Source: an uncultured Planctomycetaceae bacterium
GTDB lineage: Bacteria; Planctomycetota; Planctomycetia; Planctomycetales; Planctomycetaceae
Reading direction: 5' to 3'
Assembly: GCA_903924405.1 (NCBI GenBank)
Contig: CAIYBH010000134.1
Span: 1-32,767 of the forward strand
Length of the DNA stretch: 32,767 nt
The notes under the pieces were generated by a model. The model saw nothing but the letters and a program-made list of their open reading frames with translations, was not told the origin of the DNA and made no database searches. Below, piece by piece: positions 16,577 to 24,586 of this stretch. The translations under genes were made by a program, and so were the position numbers. Position 1 is the stretch's first letter; each line of letters begins with the position of its first letter.

Positions 16577-17857
16577 ATGGGCCGAGAAGGTTTTCGGTGC
16601 GGGGGCTATGTCGTGATACAGGTGCATCGAGTGAAGCGGATCGTGCTGCTGGTGGTCTACTGGCTGGTCTCAGTTGGAAATCGGGACGCTGTGGCAGGCA
16701 GTCCGGAGGTGAAGTTTTCGGTAACGGAGACGACCGTCATTCCGGAAGTATTTCCGGCGGAGGGGATTTCAGCGGACGGCGTCCGAGCTCTGTTTTTTTC
16801 TGGCCCGGAGTGGCATGGCAAGCCGACTCGAGTGTTTGCCTGGTATGGGGTTCCGGACGTGCCACCGGGGCAGAAGGTTCCGGCGATGGTTCTGATTCAT
16901 GGGGGAGGCGGTACGGCCTTTGACCGCTGGGTCAGGCTCTGGAATTCCCGGGGTTATGCGGCCATAGCGATGGACGTGTGTGGATGCGTGCCGGTCGGCA
17001 GTTACGGCAACTGGCAGCGACACGAGCACGGGGGACCTCCGGGATGGGATGCTTCATTTGGTCAGCTGGATGAGCCGGTGACGGACCAGTGGACGTGGCA
17101 TGCGGTGCAGGCGGTGTGTCGTGCGCATTCGCTGATGCGTACGTTTCCGGAGGTGGATGCGGACCGTATCGGGGTCACCGGAATTTCATGGGGAGGTTAT
17201 CTGACGTGTATCGTCGCGGGGGTTGACGAGCGATTTCGGCTGGCGGTGCCGGTGTATGGCTGTGGATTTCTGGGTCAGAATTCGGTGTGGCTACCGGCAT
17301 TTGAGCGACTGGGTTCGGAGAAGGCCGCGTTGTGGCTGCGTCAATGGGATCCGGCCGAGTATTTGCCGCGTGCGAAGATGCCGCTGTTGTGGGTGAACGG
17401 GACGAATGACTTTGCCTATCCGATGGATTCGTGGCAGCGGTCGAGTGAGTTACCGGAGCGGGAGCCGCAGCTGTGTCTGCGTGTTCGCATGCCGCATGGG
17501 CATGGGGCCGCCGGTGAGAATCCCGAGGAGATCCGGGTCTTTGCGGATTCGCTGCTGATGGGGAAGAAGCCGTTGCCGTTGGTGAAGGGGTTGTCGCGGC
17601 AGGGGAATCGACTGACGGCGTTGTTTGCCAGTGAAGTTCCTGTGGTTCGTGCGGAATTGTGTTTCACGAAGTCGACAGGACGATGGCAGGATCGTGAGTG
17701 GCTGACGAGTCCGGCTGTTATTTCGTCGGAGTCGGGGAAGGTGGAGGCAGAGTTGCCGAGCGGGGCTGTGGTCGCGTACCTGAATCTGTTTGACGAGCGG
17801 GACTGTGTCGTCAGCAGTCGGCACCTGGAGCTGCAACCGGACGAGGCCGTGAAATGA
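16577..17857 (+). CDS. Secreted alpha/beta hydrolase (acetyl xylan esterase / S9-like)
   Basis: A 426-residue alpha/beta hydrolase. The oxyanion region is LIHGGGGTAFDRW, the nucleophile elbow GISWGG (Ser204), the acid probably Asp278 in NGTNDF, and the base His307 in MPHGHG, so the triad appears complete. The spacing and the WVRLWNSRGYAAIAMD segment resemble prolyl-oligopeptidase-like and acetyl xylan esterase-like hydrolases. A hydrophobic stretch (about residues 21-34, IVLLVVYWLVSVG) suggests export. The first ATG (16577) gives a longish N-terminus, and a GTG at 16613 would give a more usual signal peptide, so the start is uncertain. The C-terminal 95 residues look like a small beta domain. 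It lies 13 bases after DUF1501 and is probably co-transcribed. A carbohydrate ester or peptide could be the substrate. Confidence 0.8.
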   Translation: MGREGFRCGGYVVIQVHRVKRIVLLVVYWLVSVGNRDAVAGSPEVKFSVTETTVIPEVFPAEGISADGVRALFFSGPEWHGKPTRVFAWYGVPDVPPGQKVPAMVLIHGGGGTAFDRWVRLWNSRGYAAIAMDVCGCVPVGSYGNWQRHEHGGPPGWDASFGQLDEPVTDQWTWHAVQAVCRAHSLMRTFPEVDADRIGVTGISWGGYLTCIVAGVDERFRLAVPVYGCGFLGQNSVWLPAFERLGSEKAALWLRQWDPAEYLPRAKMPLLWVNGTNDFAYPMDSWQRSSELPEREPQLCLRVRMPHGHGAAGENPEEIRVFADSLLMGKKPLPLVKGLSRQGNRLTALFASEVPVVRAELCFTKSTGRWQDREWLTSPAVISSESGKVEAELPSGAVVAYLNLFDERDCVVSSRHLELQPDEAVK

Positions 17858-17949
17858 GCTGCGACAGTACAGGTGCAGACGAGACCTGACGGGTGCCGGC
17901 GGCACAGGCGAGCCGGGATTGTCACGAATGGTGACTCCCGTGGACTGCT

Positions 17950-17977
17950 TTGACTCAGACGGAAGGCATCATAGAAT
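17950..17977 (+). promoter_or_regulatory. Promoter of the glucose dehydrogenase gene
   Basis: TTGACT (17950-17955) and TAGAAT (17972-17977) are separated by 16 bases. Five of six positions match consensus in each box. The leader to the ATG at 18053 would be about 68 bases, so this gene probably has its own transcript. Confidence 0.55.
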
Positions 17978-18052
17978 CCGCGACGCAGGTAGCGCGGAGA
18001 TACAGGGTTTTCCGTGGACTTTCAGGGTTGCAGGTTGGAAAGTCGTGAATTC

Positions 18053-19156
18053 ATGAAAGCGATCGCCGTTCGTCCGGGAACTCCGAATAGTGTTCATCTG
18101 GCGGAACTTTCAAAGCCTTCGGCAGGTGACATTGCGGATGGCCGTGGAGTGCTGGTCAGGGTGTTGAAGGTCGGAGTGGACGCAACGGATCGCGAGATTA
18201 ACGACGCCTTGTACGGGAATGCTCCTGCTGGCTACGACTTTCTGGTGATTGGTCACGAGTGTTTCGGGATTGTGGAAGAGGTGGGGGCTGCCGTCAGGAA
18301 GGTGAAGCCCGGGGACTACGTCACCTGCACGGTTCGTCGACCTGGTGGATCCATTTATGACCGGATTGGACGTTCGGATATCACCAGTGAAGAGGTGTAT
18401 TACGAGCGAGGGATCAATCTGCGGCACGGGTTTCTGACGGAATACTTTGTGGACGACGAGGAATTCATCGTCCGGATGCCGCAGGGATTGAAGCATCTGC
18501 ATGTGCTGGCGGAACCGATGAGTTGTGCGGCGAAAGCAGTGGAGCAGGCGTTTCTGGCGCAGAAGCGTCTGCAGGTGTGGGAACCGAAGCGGGCATGGGT
18601 GACAGGGGCCGGACAGATCGGGCTACTGAGTACGCTGATCCTGCGGTTGCGTGGAATTGAAGTGTTTACTCTGGCACGAGGTCGAAAGCCGAATCTGAAA
18701 GCGGAGATTGCCGAGGGCTTTGGTTCTCATTACCTCAGCACTGCCGATCATTCTCTGTCCGAGATTGCTCAGAAGTATGGCAAGCCGGATCTGATTATCG
18801 AGGCGACAGGCAGCAGTGCGGTCGCTTTTGAAGCAATGCAGGTGCTGGGGCATAACGGGTGCATGGTCTGGACCAGCATCACGGGTGGTCAGAACTCGGT
18901 TCAGGTGCCGTCAGACAATATCAATCTGAACTGGGTCCTGGGGAACAAGTTGCTTGTGGGTTCGGTGAATGCCAATTTCCGTCATTTTGAATCGGGCATT
19001 GCGGACCTGGCTCTGGGTGAGGTTACGTGGCCAGGAGTGATTCAGAAGATTCTGACGACGCCGGTTCAGGGACTGGACAACTATCGCGAGATGATGCGAC
19101 TGCTGGTGGAAGACCGGGAGGCGTTGAAGGTGTATGTTGAGGTGGCTGCAGGTTGA
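18053..19156 (+). CDS. Glucose 1-dehydrogenase-like zinc medium-chain dehydrogenase
   Basis: A 367-residue member of the medium-chain dehydrogenase/reductase superfamily, close to the archaeal-type glucose 1-dehydrogenases (NAD(P)+-dependent oxidation of glucose to gluconolactone). It begins MKAIAVRPG like the haloarchaeal enzymes. The first catalytic zinc ligand position reads [10 protein letters not shown], with Asp43 where most family members have Cys. GHE (His68-Glu69) supplies the second ligand and neighbour. VRRPGGS, YYERGI and VGSVNAN are further family landmarks. The Rossmann motif is GAGQIGLL near residue 182. The cysteine cluster of the structural zinc lobe is not evident. The ATG at 18053 was chosen over an upstream in-frame ATG because the family begins there. 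Other sugar or alcohol substrates remain possible. Confidence 0.82.
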   Translation: MKAIAVRPGTPNSVHLAELSKPSAGDIADGRGVLVRVLKVGVDATDREINDALYGNAPAGYDFLVIGHECFGIVEEVGAAVRKVKPGDYVTCTVRRPGGSIYDRIGRSDITSEEVYYERGINLRHGFLTEYFVDDEEFIVRMPQGLKHLHVLAEPMSCAAKAVEQAFLAQKRLQVWEPKRAWVTGAGQIGLLSTLILRLRGIEVFTLARGRKPNLKAEIAEGFGSHYLSTADHSLSEIAQKYGKPDLIIEATGSSAVAFEAMQVLGHNGCMVWTSITGGQNSVQVPSDNINLNWVLGNKLLVGSVNANFRHFESGIADLALGEVTWPGVIQKILTTPVQGLDNYREMMRLLVEDREALKVYVEVAAG

Positions 19157-19171
19157 GGCTGAAACGCTGAC

Positions 19172-19206
19172 GCAGGCAGGGCCGCGAGTAACGTGGCGCT
19201 GCCTGC
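19172..19206. terminator. Strong hairpin between convergent gdh and waaA
   Basis: GCAGGCAG (19172-19179) pairs with CTGCCTGC (19199-19206). After one G-G mismatch, GCCGC pairs with GTGGC around the loop GAGTAAC. It lies 16 bases after the dehydrogenase stop and about 120 bases past the waaA stop. There is no T-tract on either side, so termination is plausible but not certain. Confidence 0.45.
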
Positions 19207-19326
19207 AAGTCGTGCACTCCAGCTGTAATGAGAAAGAGTTTGTGACGCTCAGGTCCCGACCAGAGTTTGCAGCGTGAGTTCCCGGGGATGGCGTATTCAG
19301 CTCCGTAAAGTGGACTCACCTGTCGA

Positions 19327-20667
19327 TCAGGCAGCGCGGGCGGATACTTTCACGGCGGTGAACTGAATCAGGCTGGTTTGCTGCAGCAGAAGCTGAGCGG
19401 TTTTAGCGGTAGCACCCTGATGTGTCTGAACCGTTTTGCGGGCCGCGTCGCCGAGTGCTGTCCGAGCCGGTGCATCGGTCAGCAGATTGAGGATTGCTGG
19501 CAGCAATTCACCGGGCTGCTGGAGCTGCTGGCAGGCATTGGCTTCCTGAAAGATGCGAACGACATCCCGGAAGTTCCATGTGTTGGGGCCGAAGAGTGTT
19601 GCGGAGCCGTAAGCCGCGGGTTCGATCATGTTCTGTCCGCCGCGGTTGCCGAAGCTTCCACCGACAAAGGCGATATCAGCCAGTCCCCAGCAGGCGCCCA
19701 GTTCACCGATAGTGTCCAGCAGTCTGACGGTTGCTGTGTGCTGTGCTTCCGCGGTGAGTGGGGCTGGTGTTGAGCGGCGCAGCACGTGAAAGCCGTACTG
19801 TTCGATCAATCGAGCGACCGCGTTGAAGCGTTCCTGGTGACGCGGGACAAGGACCAGTTGCAGATAGGGGAACTGGTTCCTGAGTTGCTGCCAGGTGTCC
19901 AGAATCAGACGTTCTTCGGGGTCCTGCGTGCTGCCGGCGACCAGTACGGGATTGTTGTGGCTGAGATCAAAAAGCTGCCGAAGCCGTTGAGTTGCGGGAT
20001 TATCCCGAGAGCACTCGACACCATCGAATTTGATGGAGCCGGTGACATGTATGCGGGATGTCGGAACACCGAGGGACGCGAGGCGATCGGCATTGGATTG
20101 GGACTGTGCGGCGACGAGTGACAGACTGGAGAAGACGGGTTTGAGGACTTGTCGAACCTTCAGATAGCGTCGATGACTGCGTTCACTGAGACGGGCATTC
20201 ACGACGGCCACGGGGATTTCGCGGTTGCGGCATTCGGCAAGAAATCCCGGCCAGAGCTCCAGTTCCATCAGGACGACCAGTTCCGGCCTGATTCGGTTCA
20301 GTGCCGTGGAGACGGCCCAGGAGAAGTCGAGTGGAAACCAGGTGATGTGGCAGCCGGGGAAGCGTGTGCTGGCAAGGTCAAAGCCGGAGTCGGTGGATGC
20401 GGAGATCACGATGCAGAATCTGTCATCGGCCTGTCGGCGGAATTCGTCAACGACTTTCCTGAGTTGGATGACTTCCCCGACACTGACAGCGTGGAACCAG
20501 ACGACAGGGCGTCCGTCTCCCTGAAACTTCAGCAGCCCGAATAATTTTTCAGCGAGTCCACGTCGGTAGCGTCCCTGCCGCAGGACTCGCCACGCGATCA
20601 TGGGAGAGAGTGCGAGCAGGAGGCAGGCATAGACGGTATTCAGAAGCCAGCGCATTGCAGAATCCAT
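19327..20667 (-). CDS. waaA: Kdo transferase (3-deoxy-D-manno-octulosonic acid transferase)
   Basis: Transfers Kdo from CMP-Kdo to lipid A precursor at the inner face of the cytoplasmic membrane, the first core step of lipopolysaccharide. The 446-residue protein has the normal layout of this GT-B enzyme: an N-terminal membrane anchor (about residues 7-26), then HAVSVGEV (59-66, with Glu65 in the place of the catalytic base), ELELWP (135-140), GSIKFDG, and the C-terminal nucleotide-binding GGQNMIEPAAYG. ATGs at 20667 or 20655 (MRWLLN) are both possible. It begins 59 bases after the secA stop on the same strand, so joint transcription is likely. Presence of this gene supports a lipid A-containing outer membrane. 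Confidence 0.92.
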   Translation of the reverse strand: MDSAMRWLLNTVYACLLLALSPMIAWRVLRQGRYRRGLAEKLFGLLKFQGDGRPVVWFHAVSVGEVIQLRKVVDEFRRQADDRFCIVISASTDSGFDLASTRFPGCHITWFPLDFSWAVSTALNRIRPELVVLMELELWPGFLAECRNREIPVAVVNARLSERSHRRYLKVRQVLKPVFSSLSLVAAQSQSNADRLASLGVPTSRIHVTGSIKFDGVECSRDNPATQRLRQLFDLSHNNPVLVAGSTQDPEERLILDTWQQLRNQFPYLQLVLVPRHQERFNAVARLIEQYGFHVLRRSTPAPLTAEAQHTATVRLLDTIGELGACWGLADIAFVGGSFGNRGGQNMIEPAAYGSATLFGPNTWNFRDVVRIFQEANACQQLQQPGELLPAILNLLTDAPARTALGDAARKTVQTHQGATAKTAQLLLQQTSLIQFTAVKVSARAA

Positions 20668-20726
20668 TCTGCCACGGGTGAGTCAGAGTGCGAGGATGCG
20701 ACGGTGGAGTGTGGTGTGCGACGGGC

Positions 20727-23700
20727 CTACTTGCCGCAGCATTTTTTGAACTTCTTTCCGCTGCCACAGGGACATTCATCATTGCGTCCGACGCGTGGTC
20801 CGGCGTTGACGATGGGTGCGGTTGCGCGTCCTTCTTCACCGGCCTCCGGGGCATTGGTTTGCAGCGAATCGACAACGGACTCTGCTGGAGCCACGTCGTG
20901 TTCGGTTGCGGTAATTCGCCAGAGTGATCCGACAAACGCGGGGCTCTCGTGTTCGACGCGGAAGAGAGTCTGCGTGACCTGTTCGGAGATCCGTTCCCAC
21001 ATGGCGATAAATGCGCGTCGACCTTCGCGTTTGTATTCGGTGCGAGGGTCTTTCTGGGCATAGCCGACAAAGCCGATTCCCTGTCGCAGGTGTCCCATGA
21101 AATAGAGATGTTCTTTCCATGCGGTGTCGAGGAATTCGAGCAGGATGGAGCGTTCGGTCTGTCGCAGTTCGGGGCGGAAGACCTGATCGATCCCCTGCAG
21201 AATTTCACTGCCGGCCTGTTGAATGGTCAGGGACTGGAGTTTTTCCGGATTCATTCCAAGCCCGAGTTCGTCTTCGAACCAGTCAAGGATTTCCTCGGCC
21301 TGAGCTTCGGAGGGGCGCGCTGTGGGTTTGGAGTTGCCGAAGATGGAAGCGAGTCGTGACTGAACAGATTCCGCGGAGGGACGTCGTTCGCGGAAGCTGC
21401 GGCTGATGTCGATCAGGCTGGAATAGATCGCTGACGACTGCAGCTCGGAAAACTGTTCCGGATCGAGTTGTGTTCGGAAGCGGGTATTTGCCCAGCGAGC
21501 CAGGCGTTCGCGATTGGCGCGTTCGTTTTGTTTACCATCGCCGGCGAGGAAATTGTGCATGCCGACGGAGACGGGGAAGGTGACTTCCTTTTCGTCGTAG
21601 CGTTCGCGAATCCGCTCTTTGAGCAGCTGGGCGATGCGGGGTTCGTCAAGTCCTTCAAGTTCCTCGGGTTTCAGCCCCAGCACGAAGTTGAAGTTCGCCC
21701 ATGAGACGAGGGACTTCTGGGGGTAAAGCGGATCGAGGAATGATTCGAGTTCTTTCAGTTCCCAGCGGGCGATACCCTCTTTTGCCTTTTCGATCAGGAA
21801 GCTGGCGAGATCATTACGCCCGCAGTTTCGGAGTTCCTTGTCATTCAGGGAGAGTCCGAAGGTGCGATTGGCCCATTTGGTGAGCGCAATCCAGTTCCAG
21901 TCGAGTTTGTTGTCGGCGTCTTCCGGGAGATTGATATCAATCTGCTCATAAATCTGGGTTTCGCCCTGTCGGAGGCCTTCGCTGCGAATCCAGACTTCGA
22001 GATCGGTTTGAGTCATGTCACGGATCGCACCGGCATCTGCTTCGAGTTGCAGGTTTTGTGAGATCCATGCGGCGACGGTTTCCCAGCGATAATTTCTGGC
22101 GAGGAAATGTCTGGTCCAGCGGTCCACTTCATCGTGCATCATTCCGAGAAGCAGGGTGCGGCAATCCTGACCATCGAGAATCTGCTGACGATAGCTGTAG
22201 GTTCGCTTGCGCTGTTCATCCATGATCTCGTCATATTCGAGCAGGTTTTTACGCTGATCGAAATGCTGTTCTTCGCGTTTTTTCTGCGCGCCTTCGATGC
22301 GTCGGGTGACCATGGAGCTGACGATCGGTTCGCCTTCGCGCAGTCCGGCCCACTGCATGATGCGTTTGACGGAGTCGCCGGCGAACAGACGCATGAGCTT
22401 ATCATCGAGCGAGATGAAGAAGCGGCTGGAGCCCGGGTCTCCCTGGCGACCGGCGCGTCCGCGAAGCTGCAGGTCGATACGTCGCGAGTCATGGCGTTCG
22501 GTACCAACGACGTGCAGTCCGCCGAGTTCTGACACCAGCTTGCCATCGGAGATCATGCCTTCTTTTTCGGCGATGGATCTGGTGAGTGCATCCCATTCGA
22601 CTTTGGGCACATCCAGTCGAGAGGCATAGCGGGACTTGAGTTCTTCCCATGCGGAATGTTCGGGATTGCCACCGAGGATAATATCGGTACCGCGGCCGGC
22701 CATGTTGGTCGCGATCGTGACCGCATCCTTTCTGCCAGCCTGTGCCACGATTTCTGCTTCGCGTTCATGGAACTTGGCATTCAGAACGCTGTGGCGGACG
22801 CCTTTTCGCACGAGGCGATGGCTGAGCATTTCGGAAAGTTCGATGGACGTGGTGCCGACCAGGACAGGGCGCCCGGTGGCGTGTACGGTCGCAATTTCTT
22901 CCACGACGGCATCCCATTTTTCCTTTTCGGTGCCGTAGATGTTGTCCGGGTAATTGATGCGTTTCATGGCCCGATTGGTGGGGATGGCCACGACATCCAG
23001 GTTGTAGATTTTGAGGAATTCTTCGGCTTCCGTCATCGCGGTTCCGGTCATGCCGGAAAGTTTGCGATACAGCTTGAAGTAATTCTGAAGAGTGATGGTG
23101 GCCAGTGTCTGGGTTTCGGCCTTGATTTTGACGCCTTCTTTGGCTTCAACAGCCTGGTGCAGACCATCGGACCACTGACGTCCTTCCATTTTTCTGCCGG
23201 TGTTTTCGTCAACGATAACCACTTCACCTTTTTCGACGACGTAATGCACATCGCGTTTGTAGAGGTAGTGGGCTTTGAGTGCGTTGTCGAGGAGATGCGG
23301 CCATTCCATGTTGCCGGCGGTGTAGAAGCTTTCGACACCTGCGAGTTGTTCGGCGCGGCGCACACCTTCTTCTGTGAGGTGGCAGGTGTGTTCCTTCTCC
23401 TTCACTTCGAAGTCGACGTCTTTTCTGAGCTGTCGTGCGATGGCTTCAGCGCGGGGATATTTTTCGAGGTTGTCGTGAGCGGGGCCGGAGATGATGAGCG
23501 GGGTTCGCGCTTCGTCGATCAGGATGTTGTCGATTTCGTCGACGATGGCGTAATCAAGCGGACCCTGCACCTGCAGGTCCTTTGAGGGTTTCATATTGTC
23601 GCGGAGGTAGTCGAAACCGAACTGATTGCTGGTCCCGTACGTAATGTCACAGGCGTAGTGAAGCTGTCGTTCCCGGGAATCCATATTGGACTGGATCGCA

Positions 23701-24251
23701 CCCACGGTGAGCCCGAGGTTGAGATAGATGGGCCCCATCCATTCCATGTCGCGGCGTGCGAGATAATCATTGACGGTGACGACGTGCACTTTGCCGGCGA
23801 TGGCATTGAGGAAGGCGGGCAGAGTCGCGACGAGGGTTTTTCCTTCGCCGGTGACCATTTCCGAGATCATGCCGTTGTGCAGGATATAGCCACCGATCAT
23901 CTGCACTTCGTAGTGACGCATTCTGAGAAAGCGGCGTCCCGATTCGCGGACAGCGGCGAAGGCTTCCGGAAGCAGATCATCGAGTGTTTCACCGTTGCGC
24001 AGGCGGGCACGGAAGCGGGCTGTGGTCTGCCGCAGCTCGTCATCGCTCAGTTTTTGCCACTCGGCTTCCATGGAATTGATGCGGTCAAGCATGGACCCCG
24101 GGACGATGGTGGTCTTGCCGTCACGATCGCGGACGAATCCGAGACGCTTCATTCGGCGCTCATTGGATGAGCCGAACAGAGTGGTGATGCCGCGTTCAAT
24201 TCGGTGAGTCGTGGCGGTGAAAAAGTCACCGACTTTTTCCAGAAGCTCCAT
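20727..24251 (-). CDS. secA: Preprotein translocase ATPase SecA, enlarged helical wing region
   Basis: Motor ATPase that pushes unfolded preproteins through SecYEG. It has all main motifs: TGEGKT (Walker A), DEIDNILIDEARTPLIISG (Walker B/DEAD region), GTTSIE, ATNMAGRGTDI, QLRGRAGRQGD, and a C-terminal zinc-binding tail ECPCGSGKKFKKCCGK for SecB or lipid contact. At 1174 residues it is far longer than E. coli SecA (901). The excess lies between the first scaffold helix and the conserved EFLDTAWKEHL segment, at about residues 725-1030. It consists of five imperfect repeats of the form L-x-x-W-(A/I)-N, with Trp at 729, 793, 851, 920 and 991. The start MELLEKVG (ATG at 24249-24251) was preferred over an 8-residue longer frame. 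It probably forms an operon with waaA. Confidence 0.96.
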   Translation of the reverse strand: MELLEKVGDFFTATTHRIERGITTLFGSSNERRMKRLGFVRDRDGKTTIVPGSMLDRINSMEAEWQKLSDDELRQTTARFRARLRNGETLDDLLPEAFAAVRESGRRFLRMRHYEVQMIGGYILHNGMISEMVTGEGKTLVATLPAFLNAIAGKVHVVTVNDYLARRDMEWMGPIYLNLGLTVGAIQSNMDSRERQLHYACDITYGTSNQFGFDYLRDNMKPSKDLQVQGPLDYAIVDEIDNILIDEARTPLIISGPAHDNLEKYPRAEAIARQLRKDVDFEVKEKEHTCHLTEEGVRRAEQLAGVESFYTAGNMEWPHLLDNALKAHYLYKRDVHYVVEKGEVVIVDENTGRKMEGRQWSDGLHQAVEAKEGVKIKAETQTLATITLQNYFKLYRKLSGMTGTAMTEAEEFLKIYNLDVVAIPTNRAMKRINYPDNIYGTEKEKWDAVVEEIATVHATGRPVLVGTTSIELSEMLSHRLVRKGVRHSVLNAKFHEREAEIVAQAGRKDAVTIATNMAGRGTDIILGGNPEHSAWEELKSRYASRLDVPKVEWDALTRSIAEKEGMISDGKLVSELGGLHVVGTERHDSRRIDLQLRGRAGRQGDPGSSRFFISLDDKLMRLFAGDSVKRIMQWAGLREGEPIVSSMVTRRIEGAQKKREEQHFDQRKNLLEYDEIMDEQRKRTYSYRQQILDGQDCRTLLLGMMHDEVDRWTRHFLARNYRWETVAAWISQNLQLEADAGAIRDMTQTDLEVWIRSEGLRQGETQIYEQIDINLPEDADNKLDWNWIALTKWANRTFGLSLNDKELRNCGRNDLASFLIEKAKEGIARWELKELESFLDPLYPQKSLVSWANFNFVLGLKPEELEGLDEPRIAQLLKERIRERYDEKEVTFPVSVGMHNFLAGDGKQNERANRERLARWANTRFRTQLDPEQFSELQSSAIYSSLIDISRSFRERRPSAESVQSRLASIFGNSKPTARPSEAQAEEILDWFEDELGLGMNPEKLQSLTIQQAGSEILQGIDQVFRPELRQTERSILLEFLDTAWKEHLYFMGHLRQGIGFVGYAQKDPRTEYKREGRRAFIAMWERISEQVTQTLFRVEHESPAFVGSLWRITATEHDVAPAESVVDSLQTNAPEAGEEGRATAPIVNAGPRVGRNDECPCGSGKKFKKCCGK

Positions 24252-24586
24252 GTCGCGCGTCGATCCTGAATTCAAAAGATGGGCCTACCCGATGGGCCTC
24301 CGCCGAGGGGGCTGCCACAACGACAGATCGCAGCCCGGCGATCAGGTTCGGGTGAAAATCAACGTAAGTCTTAGTCTGGTAAGTGTATTTCAACACGCAA
24401 CAGATGGTCAATGCCGCAGTTTTTTCGTCGAAACTGGCAGATTTTCGAGCGTGGCAACGGCGAACCTGCACAGAGGGCACTTGTCGTGCCGGAAAACTGC
24501 GGGATTCGGGGGACTCGGAAATCGCGGAGCGAATGGGGCTTCCGCGGCCTGTTTTTTCCCAACTGGTAAAGCCTGCGGCGGCGTGG
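24252..24586. other. Intergenic region upstream of secA
   Basis: 335 bases between the signalling gene stop and the secA start. I see no gene here. It contains the secA promoter candidate at 24382-24411 and nothing else distinct. Confidence 0.5.
24382..24411 (-). promoter_or_regulatory. Possible promoter of secA
   Basis: On the minus strand TTGACC (24406-24411) is followed after 18 bases by TACACT (24382-24387). The leader to the secA ATG would be about 125 bases, long enough for leader-based control, though no known element is recognised. Confidence 0.45.

Noticed and set aside
22656..23585. Plus-strand frame of 309 codons opposite secA
   Set aside because: Phe/Asp/Gly-rich mirror of a highly conserved gene, with no ribosome site or family.
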